DNA of 64,000 nt from Glandiceps talaboti. Its lineage: Eukaryota > Hemichordata > Enteropneusta > Spengelidae. Shown in pieces: positions 1 through 13,829 of this stretch (position 1 is its first letter; each line of letters opens with the position of its first letter). Position numbers and translations under genes: made by a program. The notes beneath the pieces are model-generated. The model made no database searches. It saw only the letters and a list, made by a program, of their open reading frames with translations, and was not told the origin of the DNA. Location of the stretch: contig NC_135551.1 of the NCBI RefSeq assembly GCF_964340395.1, forward strand, positions 20,358,003-20,422,002. The letters run 5' to 3'.

Positions 1-262
1 ACTTGTGTCAGTGAGAGCTATTTCATATGACTTAAATCACGATTATGTTGGAGAAAAAGCTACTGTGACCTTCTGTGCTGAATGGTTTGACAGAAACTCT
101 GCCGGGGGATATGAAGTGTTCATTTTCATTATCACCTACGTTATCCCACTGAGTTTTCTGTCGTACACATATGTGCATATCGGTAGACGATTATGGGGGA
201 GGAAGCTACCAGGCAATACGGACCATAATAGAGATTTAGTGCATATGAAGTCAAAGAGAAAG
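1..262 (+). CDS. GPCR exon: ECL2-TM5-ICL3
   Basis: The exon is open from the window edge (frame starts at base 2) and ends AAG at 262 before the donor GTATTT. It encodes the loop Cys, TM5 with Y-V-I-P, and the start of basic ICL3. Its left boundary is not visible. Confidence 0.85.
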
Positions 263-3200
263 GTATTTCTACTGCTATTCACAAAAACTGTATTTAATAT
301 ACTCAATATATGATCAATGTTGCTATATGACATATATTGAGACGTAGATGCATATGTTTAATTTGGAATTTTCTGTTCATTGTTCTATTAAACATATTAA
401 ATATTAATCCTATATATACAAGACAAAACAACATTATTCGGTTCAATGGCTACAGTTGTAATTCCTCCTTGAGTAGACAGGTCTTCAGCTTCCTCTCAAA
501 TTTGACACTGTCGAAAGAGAGCGAATTACAAAGTTATGAAGCGCCGGTTCACAATATTCCTTATAACTGTTTACCCACTAACAAATTTTGGATAAGTAGT
601 CTTTTCTTAGGTTAGGCTTTATGCTTATGATAAACTTAAGAAGACAGACAGATCTAGATCTGAGGTTGCTAGAAAATCGCATACAAACTAATATACACGT
701 ATAAAGATTCACGTAGTTCATTAATGTTCATAATGATCATATTATATCCAGCTAATAAAACCAAACAAAGACTTCTGCCAATATTATTAGCACAGAAAGC
801 TGTTCTTAATTTGAAATTACCATCAACAACTATGCTGACTCTAATTGGCTCTCATATGTAAACCATGATGAAATCGCGTGCAACATAATTTAACTATTAG
901 ATAAGTGTTGCGAGGTGACCTGGATTCGAACTTTAAATGGGCGTTAACGATCAAGCAAATGGCAAAATAGCAAAACATACGAATGCCTATGCATGTCCTA
1001 GATAACAATATCTCTCCCTGTGGTATAGCAGGGACTTTTAATCGCAGAACAAGGGAAAAGATTTCGACATTGTTTTGAACATAGCACAAGGGTGGTTAGA
1101 ACAAGTAAAGGGTCTGTATATATAATCATTCTGATGTTTTATATGAGAGCAGGAGCTCTGGAAAGTTATTCTCGATGATTTCATTGATATTCACATTTTG
1201 ATGATGTCATCTATTACTAGACTATCAAGATGATGGTTATCATAGTGCTGATGTTCGCTCTATGCTGGCTGCCTCTACACGTCACCATATTACTCATACG
1301 TTTCGAACCAGATTTGTACCAAGTCCTGGCAACCCAGAACATGATGAGAATGCTACAGGGCTGTTTTCTTTCACTTGCTTGTGCCAACAGCTTTGTAAAC
1401 CCGATTGTGTACGGGTTTGTCAATGAAAACTTCATGGTATGTAATAAGATAATTATTCTAATTACGTTTGAGCAATTATTATTGATGAATAATTAATGTA
1501 ATTAATGACCACTTTCAATTAATGACGTAGACACGTAATATCGTGACGTAAAATTACTTGGGTATGAATCCCATATTATATGATGAAATGCGTTCATCTT
1601 GGTTTGTGTGTTAGCTGGCGCCAAACTAGTGTTTCAAATGAGGGTTCTTACCAGCAAAACATTCAGAAAAAAACAAGGAAAATGTTTGAATGCAAATATG
1701 AATATCTTTATCTTGTTTGCTGTAAGCTTACTCTCGACGTCTATATAACGCACCATTAATGTAACGATAATAATGTTTGATGATCGCTGTCATTACTCTT
1801 CTGTTCGTAGTGGGTGGATTTTTGTGTGTGTCGAGTTTCAGTTTCTGACATGTTGCTACAATAACGTATGCCTAACGAGGCATTTTTAAAGCCCCTTTAA
1901 CAACAAGAAAGACTCGCGAATTCCAGTTTGCAAAAATACGATGGCTTAAAGTCAGAATTTGAAAGGTGGCGACGAGGCTTCTCTGTATGTTGTTAAGGAA
2001 ATGTCTACCTCTACCTAAGTGAATGTCTACCCATCAACCAAACATCTCCTTGCAGCCGCCATACATATATCTTTACCTATAAAGGTCATTTATATGATTT
2101 CATGATACAGTCTCGATGTTGCCTTTCACAAGAAAGGATACAACCAAATAACTCCAAGTGGAGGAAAGAGAATTGCTGGACAGGACGGCATTTGTTCATC
2201 TGTCAACAATGATTTCAAATTTGGATCATTACTTCAAGTAGTCAAAGACCAGTCATTGATTGCAGAATATACTAGCCAACTCGTATATTAGCCTTGAACC
2301 GAATGACTCCATCATTTACTTACCTATTTCACCTCACATACTGCTTTTCTAGGACTAGAATATACATTTCCATTTCACTGGAAACATAAGCTTGGATTAT
2401 GAAAAAAAGTTCATTTGGAAAGGGTCATATTGTCATGAATATCTCATTCACGTAATCAACCAGGTGAATATGTATCTTGTTTAATATCTAAATGGTACAG
2501 ATATATTCATATACAGTTTGTACATAATGAAAGTGTCTGTAAACTCATTAATCATCAACGAGACTGAGGTATGAGGCCTGAAAGAGTTTACTTATTGAAT
2601 TTGTTTGTAGTGAATTTGTTAATTTTGACATAATAATGGGTAAGTCGAACAGGGTTTGATTTGTAACAACTACAGGTAATAACAGAGAGGGTTCTGGAAA
2701 ACTCTAAAATTTCGTCTAATTTGGAGTGTAACTGTGTTATAGTATGGGGTCGTCAACCATTAATGAATTAACCATTATGCTTATTGGGTAAACATTACCT
2801 TTTTTGGCCTTGACAAAATGAAAGAGGTTTAACGAACCCCATTAAATGGGCGAGGATCCTTCCTGAACTCAGAAAATACAAACTGAACTAAAAGATCGTG
2901 ATCTCTTCGCCAATTTTCTTTAGTATGACTTACACTTTGTTAGTGGTGAACAGCTCTAGGTCTGGTTTATGGCTAGATAAATATCTCTAGGTCTGGTTTA
3001 TGGCTAGATAAATATTTCTTAGTGCTGAGAGACTTATGCTAATTTGGATGTGTCCTCACTTTCTCACAACATTCTGACACTTTCTTCCGCCCCTAGCACC
3101 CTTCCCAACATGGAAAGCTCATTAAGAAAGTCTTGAATAAAGAAATCTAGCCGTATTCCTTCATCAGGTTTTAACCAGATGGCAATATCAGTAATGTTCA

Positions 3201-5615
3201 AACTAATAAAAACAAACGACCGTGCTGATAACAACATATAAGGTGACTACTAAAATACCACGTGCCTGGGTTTTTGATTTATCGTTCTTAATTTACGCAA
3301 AAGTGGAGTTAACGACATGAACGACTGTGCTATATTGAAGAATGTGACAATGCCATGCCATTTAAATTAGCTATTTGCATTATTTAATGATGATTTGGTA
3401 ATTAGACAATATTAAATGCATGATTCAAACTTCTTATATTTTTGTGTTTTCTTTGATGATAGCAAGGGCTATACGTACATCAATACTTATGCAAAGCATT
3501 CAGTTTACATCTGGTCTATTTTGTTTAATCTGTGGTAACATAGTGCGTGTATTACAATAGCAGCAAGTTGACTTCACACCACACGTCGTGTGGCTAAACA
3601 AAATCCACTGCAGGTCAACATTTCTGAAGCCATCTACTCACCTTAAAGCCATTCAGAGAATAACATTAACTGATAGCATGCTTGGTTCCAGAGCTTTAGA
3701 TTTGTAAAGATATTCCGTTTAATTCCACCGAACAAGATACCTCCACTTTGATCTTTTGGAAAAACAAAATATAGCCCCTTTCTAATCGGTAACTCTTTGC
3801 ATGAAAAAGGGAATAGCCTTTTCTGGTAATATATTGATAATACATATATTTCAATAGCATACAATACATTCTTTGCATACCGATTATAAATAGCAGACAA
3901 ACATGAATATAACTATTCTTTCTTGGAGATGAAATGAATAATGTTATGCACTAAAATATGGTTAAGTATTTTAATTATTTATTTGAGGATACAGCATTTA
4001 CATGCTAAGCACGCAGTTTGGATTAAATTCGATATCAAGTTTAGTGAAACTGGCCACACGGTAGTAAGAAACAGAAAGCTTACTATAGGAGATTTGTAAG
4101 GTACCTAATCACTGCAAGCAGAGCTCCTGGTGCATATGTAAGTGAATACGTATACATTTCTGTAGAGGGGAAAAGTGGATTCACGGAAACTGGATTGGCA
4201 ATTGGGAAGGCTGAGATTAGTGTTTAAAGACGTCGGTTTTTAAGGTGTGATGGAAGGATGTTACGGACTTGGAATAGTGGCGATCAAAATGAATTGTCTC
4301 CATGACTACTGTTGCAACAGATACATGGTATTCATGTTTAAAAATTGAAATATCCAACTTTAAAACACAAATAAAATAATTTTGGTAATTAGGAATGGAT
4401 GTCTAAAAAATGCAAGCTTCAAACTTGATACAATTCCGTACATACATCGATGACAACAAAGCGTACATATGTTCGGTACCGTTTGATGGTGTAGTTTTGA
4501 ATTTCAATGAGTTGCATAATTAATGAGATTTGGTAAATAGGCAATATCTTAATACATGCTACCAATTTCATATGATTTGATTCATACGAAGATCTATATC
4601 TTAACAAGGCATATCTCAATTTCTAATATAATTGCTTATGTTGATTGATGGTAATGAAGGATACACTTCTTATGGAAGGCATCCAGATTATATCTGGTTG
4701 TAATATGTATTTCAATGCTATACTTGTCACTTAATCTTATGGCATGTTGGACCTTGGCTCAATGTCATTGCTTGATTAAATGTTGTATAGTCGCTTAGAC
4801 ATATTCCTTCCAAATCAGAAGAATGGTTATGCAGTAATTGTTTGGCGTTGACTACTTTCGGAATAAAAATAGATTTTATCAATCAGCAATGCACTATTAT
4901 CCCTCAGTAAAAGTTGTCAGATATTTCGTCTGTGAAGGAGGGCATGACACAGACACGCTAACGAACTCAAGCCTGAAGTGATATAGGCATTAATAGGTTC
5001 TCCCGAGTCTCCTTCTACAATAGTGGTAGGGGTTAATTAGTGGTTGTATCGCTCCATCGAGTATTAACACTTACACTACTTTAGGTCAGATGCCGTTACC
5101 TTTATTTTATTATGACTCATTTCAAGTCGAAGATGGGCTATCAGTCTGATATTTTCACAGCAAAAAAATAGTTGATCGCATTAAGAATTGTCGTCGAGAC
5201 TTGACCACAGTGAACGAAATTGCATAACTATTTCGGAATATAGTTGTAAAAGAGGTGACTTTTAGAAATATGCTGAAATACCTTAGCCGGTCTCTTTCTT
5301 TTCATATATGAAGTAGTCACTTTTGGTTTCATGAAATTATAGTAGTACCCTAAGAAGATATCAGCTTAATCGTTTTGTTTCTGTCTTCAGAAGGACCTGA
5401 AGAGGTTGCTGCGGTGTCAAGTACTTCCGAGAAGACGACTAAGGTCATCTGTGATGAAGATGACATCTCGAAGTAACAGATCAAGTGCAAGGTCCTCAAG
5501 AATGTCCCCAATCTTCAACTTGTCTAACCCATCGGTACAAAAGCCGGCGCGTGGTCATAGCGCAAAGCAAGTTAATATTCAATCTAAAGATCGTGAAACA
5601 GATGTCATAACGTAG
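1..5615 (+). CDS. Class A peptide GPCR, 3' three exons (5' part outside window)
   Basis: Three exons join in frame (1-262, 1221-1436, 5391-5615, both introns phase 0, GT-AG) and give the last ~233 residues of a rhodopsin-like receptor. Visible parts in order: extracellular loop 2 with the conserved Cys (FCAEWF); TM5 with its proline (YVIPLSF); a basic intracellular loop 3 (MKSKRK); TM6 with FALCWLP; TM7 with NSFVNPIVYGF; helix 8 (VNENFMKDLKRL); and a Ser/Arg-rich tail ending at TAG. The F..CW.P and NP..Y motifs are diagnostic of class A. NPIVYGFVNENF resembles the RFamide/NPFF/QRFP-type peptide receptor group (family knowledge; the subfamily call is inference). The protein acts at the plasma membrane through G proteins. 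TM1-TM4 and the start codon lie left of the window. No AATAAA was found close after the stop. Confidence 0.85.
263..1220 (+). other. GPCR intron (958 bp)
   Basis: Phase-0 intron with donor GTATTT and acceptor ending ATTACTAG. I see no gene, RNA or clear repeat in it. Confidence 0.7.
1221..1436 (+). CDS. GPCR exon: TM6-ECL3-TM7
   Basis: 72 codons starting T-I-K-M-M-V. TM6 carries FALCWLP, and TM7 carries ACANSFVNPIVYGFVNENF followed by M at the donor (ATG|GTATGT). It joins exon 5391 in frame to give NENFM|KDLKRL, the usual helix 8 pattern. Confidence 0.88.
2951..3015. repeat. 31-bp unit duplicated in tandem
   Basis: The unit beginning CTCTAGGTCTGGTTTATGG and ending GATAAATAT occurs twice back to back with no mismatch visible, so the duplication is recent. 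Confidence 0.85.
3345..3521 (+). repeat. R1 family fragment
   Basis: Has the R1 internal motifs (TTTGCAT..TTTAATGA, GGTAATTAGACAATATT) and the R1 3' end (GCATTCAGTTTACATCTGGT). Diverged and 5' truncated. Confidence 0.6.
4375..4706 (+). repeat. R1 family fragment
   Basis: Contains TTTTGGTAATTAGG, ACATACATCGATGACAACAAAG, TTGCATAATTAATGAG and GGTAAATAGGCAATATCTT. It ends CTTATGGAAGGCATCCAGATTATATCTGGT, matching the R1 3' terminus. The 5' microsatellite part is missing. Confidence 0.65.
5391..5615 (+). CDS. GPCR last exon: helix 8 and C-terminal tail
   Basis: Acceptor CTGTCTTCAG, then AAG GAC CTG AAG AGG (K-D-L-K-R). The 74-residue tail is rich in Ser and Arg (SRSNRSSARSSR), plausible phosphorylation and arrestin-binding sites, and ends at TAG (5613-5615). 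Confidence 0.8.
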   Translation, partial: KDLKRLLRCQVLPRRRLRSSVMKMTSRSNRSSARSSRMSPIFNLSNPSVQKPARGHSAKQVNIQSKDRETDVIT

Positions 5616-5763
5616 AAATGCAAAGTTGGTGTCGAGAATAACAGACATTTTCTTTCAGAATAACTATTATTTCTTAATCTTTAACTAAAGCATTTGGTTT
5701 TGCCATTTTAAGGGCGTTATGATGTAAATATATCTGTGCCGGTGGCTAAGTCCATGTACATCG

Positions 5764-5765
<2 letters not shown>

Positions 5766-5822
<57 letters not shown>
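5766..5822. repeat. (TA)n microsatellite
   Basis: Uninterrupted TA dinucleotides, about 57 bp, about 150 bp downstream of the GPCR stop codon. Confidence 0.97.
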
Positions 5823-7283
<1,461 letters not shown>

Positions 7284-9949
7284 TTAGGGATTCAATTAAG
7301 CGGAACGATGATCTTTACATCTCAAACAACGTTAATTGCCATGAATGTAAATGAATTACAGACACTAATAGCGCACATGCACATAAAGTTACAGTTTATC
7401 TCGATGACGTGAAAGAAGTTTTTTGGTCGAATCTTCCTTGTCTCGATCGTTCGACAGTGATTTGTATTCACAGTGAGATAAAATATATCATTTGATAGGC
7501 CTCCCGGCTATCAATGTCTGTATGTTGTATATCTAATTGGTAACAAAAAAAACCCTCCACTGCGTGGGAGCTTTGAAACACATCCTACCGCCTAATTAAC
7601 ACTCTATACGCTCTCTAGTTTAGTAGTATTACTTACCATAAGGGTGATAATTATTTACTAAATTTAGTATTCCTATGTAGTTGTCAACTTCTCTCTGCCC
7701 CTGTCTGTCTCTCAGCTGCTATTGCCGTGGGCATGATCACAGTTAAAGCGTACGACTAACATTTTGTGATTCCATTAAATAAATCATTTAAAGTCTTCAG
7801 ATTAGACAAATCGTTTGCGAATTGACTAGTCTGAGTAATTAGTAAATTTGTTTGGCCAATCTATTTGTCAACTTAAATTAATTTCAGGTACAATTGTAGG
7901 AACATACGTGCAGCTACACGTGTTCTGAATGTGTTTGTATGTTAATTGTAGGAAAACACGTGCAGATACACGTATAAGGTTAAAAGAACAGGGATTAATA
8001 ATTACCTCTATTATGATATTGTCTAGCTTTTCCGAATACTCGTCTTCAGCTCAGTCAATTAGATCGAAACACGGCGGGAATAAATTACAGCAGTGCATCC
8101 ACACAAGTTCACTGTGTGTTTGTAGTGAGAGAACCATTTCATTTAAAATCGTAAGTGTGGTGGCAGCGATGGGATCGAATCCTTGCTATTGATTCTGAAA
8201 TTTAAACTTGATGTGTCGTTTTCATACTCGGCAGCATTTTAGTCAGTTTCTATAATATAATGTATGCCCATGGGAAGGAAGGGGGTGGAGGTCAATGGCA
8301 TGTTTTAAAGAACTGAAATTGAGGAAGGGAAAACATAATATGGGGTTCAATTTTAAGCAACCGACTTGGCTTAATTCCCGCCATTTGTAATTACTGAAGT
8401 CTCCCCATTATATAACCAGACAGTTGAAACAGTATCGAAGTATACCTACCTTGGTTCAAATTTTGATGATAAATTGAAATGTGAATTGATTAACGCCGAT
8501 ACCATTGTGAGGAAGGGATAGCAACATCTATGTACTTTAAAGTAATTTAATTTGATGTTTACAGAACAATCTTAACCCTAATGTATTGTCTACAACATTA
8601 ATTTAATATCATGACCTTTTCCTTTTATCTGTTAGTTTCACAATTTGAATGCACAACGAATAATTCACTTCAAAGGGTTGTTTCAATTTGAGATATAGAT
8701 GAGACTAGTGTTGGTTTTTATATTGAACTACGTTAATGGAAAGGCACGCTCAGTTTTACCAACTGAGAATCAGGTTTGAATTTGATACGCATCTTTCTCT
8801 AGAAGACATGTTAGATGTCCAGCTCGCACGTCAGACTGGCGCAAATTTCTATAAGTTGTAGTTTGCCCTGGTTAACCAAGCGACATACGAGTGCCGTTTG
8901 AAGGGTTAAACAATACAAGCAGGAACCTACATTTTCATGTGCTATCTTGCAAATGACTTCGGAAGATGTAGCCGGTATTGAAGAAAGATAAAAATAAAAT
9001 TTAAAACAGCACTTTTACCAATTTTGAATTAATCACTAAAATTGTCACAATGAATTGACTCATATCGCCTCTCTCCCTCTTTGTAGTACTTCCTGCCTTG
9101 TTCTATTATTTTACTCACTGCTTTTAGAATTGGCTATAACCCCCCAAAAGCATATTCAATAGTCAGTCAAAAAAGTGTGTCCTTAATGTAGTGTGAGACG
9201 CGGACTACTCGTTCTACCATCTGTATGTTTTCAAGGAGTGCAAGGAATAAGATGCATTAGAATGTTTTTTCATCAATTTTCCAGTTATAATTGTAAAACG
9301 TAAATTACATGCTTTTTTCCTTATAATTCGTAAATTGTGTTTTTTGTCACAGTAAATGTAAATGTCTGTATATCAAATTGTATCTTCGTAATTTGTAATT
9401 GAACACGTATTTCTTCCATAAATTGTACTGAGGGTCGCCCACCCTCACCACAATAGATGGAATCGGAACAGCAGTGGCGACAACATGGCGGAAGCGTTAA
9501 ATGTCATATAATGCTGCTCTATGGATGTGTCGATGAGTAACATGTTTATCAGCATACCGTCACGAATCTATTGTACTATAAGTTCTGAGGCTTAATTGAG
9601 CAGTATGTCATTACTGCATTTTTTCACGTTTGTTTTCTTTTCAGCTTTTGTAAAAGGAGGCGCTTTAATATTACGTGAAAACATTCATGTAAAGTGACGT
9701 CATGGACCTGGCAATAGTTCATCTTTGAAGCAAAGCCGAAGCGAGCATTTCCTTATATCTTGCAATATCATTATCATCAAATGAAGTATAATGGTAACCT
9801 TTTAAGCTTTGATTGCACTCAATTTACAGTAGACAAATGCAAAGGCTTGCGGCTAAAGTCGGATCCTGTCTAGAGTGCAGGCACAAAAAAGATTTAGGGG
9901 ACGAAATGACATGACAATTTGAAGAAAATATAAAAGTATTCAGTTACAG
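7284..9949. other. Intergenic, nothing recognised
   Basis: No coding region, RNA gene or clear mobile element. A short imperfect repeat (GTACAATTGTAGGAACATACGTGCAG, then AATTGTAGGAAAACACGTGCAG) lies at about 7885-7970. Confidence 0.55.
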
Positions 9950-9951
9950 TG

Positions 9952-9998
<47 letters not shown>

Positions 9999-10062
9999 GT
10001 ATGTGTATGTATGTATGTATGTATGTATGTGTGTGTGTCTGTCAGTCTGTCTGTCTGTCTAT
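9950..10062. repeat. (TCTG)n/(TATG)n compound microsatellite
   Basis: Blocks of TCTG, TATG and TG tetra- and dinucleotides. Confidence 0.95.
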
Positions 10063-10131
10063 GTTTGTTTTTTATTTGTTGCATATATTTGGAGCAACAT
10101 ACAAATCTCACGTTATACCCTTAACCATTCT

Positions 10132-10312
10132 AGTTGAGTTCTTCCTATCACAAGTTGAAACGTATATGCTCTATTGCCTTTAATGCAATTTATGATGGAA
10201 GAACTCGATCGAGCATGACTGTGAAAACTGAGGCGAGAATAGTTAACCGTATGAAAATGGCTTGTCAGAGAGTATATTATATACTAACGATGTACTTACG
10301 GACTTATACTAT
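10132..10312. repeat. ~175-bp direct repeat, copy 1
   Basis: Begins TTGAGTTCTTCCTATCAC and runs to GATGTACTTACGGAC. About 85% identical by eye to 10607-10778. Confidence 0.8.
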
Positions 10313-10606
10313 TCATGTATTCTAACTGCATGACTTTCACTTCCAAGCCTAAATAAAATCTTTTCGGCCACGGACTATAATTTACTTGACTATTATGAAT
10401 AACAGAAAAATCGACCATAAATACATAAGAAGGTGTCTGACATTTGTATGAAATACTGACAAGGTTTAGGTTTTTAAATGATAACATTTGTTGATACGTG
10501 GGTGAAACGTAATAAATTATAACTTTAAATGCAAGTGAAGCATGGCATTACACTTAGAATGGATCCTTTGAAATGACTGACTTTCTTAACCTTTCAAGAT
10601 GAAACT

Positions 10607-10778
10607 TGAGTTCTTCTTATCATAAGCTGAAATGCATACGCTCTATTGCTTTGAATGTAGTTTATGATGGAAGAACTCGATCGGGCATGACTGTGAAACC
10701 TGAGAGTAGTCAACCGTATGAAAAGGGCTGCCAGACAGTGTATTTTATATTGACGATGTACTTACGGACCATATGATA
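10607..10778. repeat. ~175-bp direct repeat, copy 2
   Basis: Second copy of the 10132-10312 unit in the same orientation, about 300 bp downstream of the end of copy 1. Shared landmarks are ATGATGGAAGAACTCGATCG, GCATGACTGTGAAA and GATGTACTTACGGAC. Confidence 0.8.
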
Positions 10779-10821
10779 CAGTAAATTTGTACTTGTACCA
10801 ATTAAAACTGTATATCATACA

Positions 10822-11436
10822 TAAGGGCAAAGTCTTTAGATTTTCGTTGCGAAACACAATATTTGTTGGAAAGCAAAATTCTTGGCTATCGCTATTAAAC
10901 ATGATATACCTCTTAATTGACAAATAGTTATGCCAAACTATACGAAATGTAAAGTTTGTGTACTTAAGATTGCCTAATTACCGAAAAATAACTAATTATA
11001 TAAATGAATAATGTGATCAACATGTGCACCCAATTTTAGATTATATTCTCAAATCATTATTTGAAATATGATAGTAAATTATACTCAGTTTGAAGTATGC
11101 ATTCTTGAAATATAGCATAATTACTGAAAATCATTCATTATGCAAATGGATCATTCAAACTACAAGGTATATTTTGAGATTTCATGTGATGCATGCACTT
11201 TGTTATCATCAATGTATGAATTTATAGCTTAATTACCAAAAAAACATTTATTATGTAAGTAGCTCATTAATACTCATGGAATCATTACCAAAAGCCTAAA
11301 TAGTTCTGGGCATTAACCTTACAATCATGTGCACCAAATTGCGTTTGAATTGAGCCAGCGTTTTTGAGAAAACGATGACACAGACAAACAGACAGACAGA
11401 CTTTTCATCCTTAAAGTATAACCTTCCCTTATGGAA
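10822..11436 (-). mobile_element. R1 family element, copy E
   Basis: Read on the minus strand it starts CCATAAGGGAAGGTTATAC, has a short (GTCT)n, then TCAAACGCAATTTGG and AT-rich internal units with GGTAATTA and TTGCAT motifs. It ends near TTGCCCTTATG, like copies C and D. Both termini are diverged, so this is an old copy. Confidence 0.65.
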
Positions 11437-13752
11437 TGTAAAAACTAATAGTAATGGCAGAAAAGATACAAATCACACTTTTTAAGGTCACTAACTTTAC
11501 TCATGATAGAAATATTATATATAACCTAGACCACTACTAGTGGTCTGAGATATAACAACTGAGACAACTTGAGGGTAGGATAGCCACAAGCTAGAACTGT
11601 GGTTGTTGGAATGATTATGTGGATATAATTGTAAATACTGAATGAGGTTGAATATTTGGCTATGCGTGAAAACTCTACAAGGACACGCCACACTATGGTG
11701 GCGTAATTACACTGCAGTTCTGTGCTAGCTTATGATCAAGCCAGGGTGACTAGTATACTTTCATTTAGGTGGCACCATGTTTTTACATCTCACACAGGTT
11801 GTGTTTGTTATAAATGACAAACAACAAAATATAGACTCTGATAGCACGTAGCATATACAAGTATGCACTTTTTCTCTCTGTGAACACAAACCAACATCAA
11901 ACGAGGAAATTGAGACACTGAGATAAAATGTAACATTTCATGCGTGGGTGCGTGTGCTATCAGTACCTATGTTTTGTTTGTATAATTTAGTAATTAAAAT
12001 TGATTATAGTCTTTCTGGTTTCAGTTGGTGGTATGTCAAAACAATGCAACAAAATTATCTTAGTTTGCCAATAGCTTCATTTCCGTAGTAGTATATCTAA
12101 AATGGATAGCAATCACCTGAGGCAATATACAAATTAGAGGTATGTATATTCTCCATATTGGGTAATGGTGTGTACTATCATGTATTGCTTGGTTGTTAAA
12201 AAGTAAAGTGCGTTTTGATTGATGGCGATAATGAAGTACAATTAAACGTGATTCTGAACAAGGTCATTTGAGTCTTGTATGTTGCGAGTTTTGAAATTAT
12301 GCATGAATAAGTGATATCTGATACCATGGTTTAGAAAACTATGCAATTTGATAGGATTTAGGTAACATAATCATAACACAACATATTCCTATACATGGAG
12401 CAAATGGGATATTTGCTATACCAGGTGAAATGATTATAAATTAGAAAAGATTACAAGTTTGAAGGATGAATACTAATGTTACATGAATGATCTAAAAGGT
12501 ATTATCAATATTTCTTCAAATTAAAAGAGTATATGAAGATGAAATAGATCAAACGCTAAACTGCACGCAAGGTGTCTGCTTACAGATTTAAATGTTGACA
12601 ATCAATACAGCCAATAACCAAATCTGTATAAAATATATGTTCACATCACTTACATACCGTGAGCATTTAGTCAAGAAAGATTTTTCCAGTACAAAGTTGA
12701 GGACTTGAGCATAATGTCAACTGAGTATATGAACAGTGTATTAACTACGGTTATTGTATAGATATGAGCTTGTTCGAAACGGTGGATGAAATATGCCTGA
12801 ATAGAACTAAAAGGCATAGATGAATAATGAATTAGGTGACCAATAGTCGAAGACACGATTCCAATTTGGCATGAAATGGCAATCCCTAAGAAAACATAAA
12901 GTTTTAAGTGATTGCACAGATAGTTTGCACTTTGCAGTCATTCTCCCTGTTACTTGAATTACCTAGGGGAACAGATTGTACCATGTACTCTAAATGATGT
13001 TTTGTATTTCAACGTAAGTAGCAGGTCGTGACGTTGCTGGACATGAAAACGAAACAGACTCATGTTTAAGATACGTGATCGTGCTTTGCAATTAAGTTTC
13101 ATGCGAGTGGACTTGTCTGTTTTTACTACATTGTAAAAGAATAGCAATACTTATCACTTATCAATGTGACTGGGCAAAGGATCCTGCTGTGTATGTGTTG
13201 CATCTTAGTTATTTGTTAGTCTAGATTCGAAATATGTCCACCTTTGTGTCAACAATATAATGCCCCATGAGTGAAACACCAAGCCAACATCATTTTAGCT
13301 ATATAACTTCGTCTCAAAGCAATTATAATGCAATCCTTTACATGAAGTTTGTAGTACAAAAGTAACTTTGTTGCAGAGCGTCACAGATGTAATTGTAAAT
13401 AGACAATTTTGAAAGGCACAAGCTGTGTTTATACGCATTCAGGTAAATATATTTTATTTAATGACTTCTCGAGTGTGTTAGAATTATTGCCTTACAGCAG
13501 TAATGAGAGCAAAGCCTTATCAACCCTGTATCCATCGATAGTATACAATTATCACTGTAGAAAATAATCCAAAGTACATTTATTCTCTGCACTACAGCAA
13601 GTAACAGTGACTGCTTGTTTGAATATTAGTTTAATACCTGTATATTCACTCCAAATCATACAGAATCGAAGGCGGCACAAAAAATAAACCTTGGCCAATG
13701 TAATCTTAAACTTTATTTCCTTTAAAAATTGAAGTTTGTATCCCCCATTTTT
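11437..13752. other. Intergenic, nothing recognised
   Basis: AT-rich sequence with no convincing coding frame, RNA or repeat boundary. Confidence 0.55.
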
Positions 13753-13788
13753 ACCTCCCGTAAGGGTATGGGAGGTATTAAAAGGGGA

Positions 13789-13829
<41 letters not shown>

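Larger units (their letters stand above)
1437..5390 (+). other. GPCR intron (3954 bp) with repeat fragments
   Basis: Phase-0 intron from GTATGT to CTGTCTTCAG. It contains a 31-bp tandem duplication (about 2951-3015) and two fragments of dispersed repeat family R1 (about 3345-3521 and 4375-4706). Nothing coding was recognised. Confidence 0.7.

Noticed and set aside
905-935. GGATTCGAAC resembling a tRNA T-arm complement
   Set aside because: The flanks do not form a T-stem or any cloverleaf.
8155-8190. B-box-like GGATCGAATCC suggesting a tRNA or SINE
   Set aside because: No matching A-box or cloverleaf upstream.
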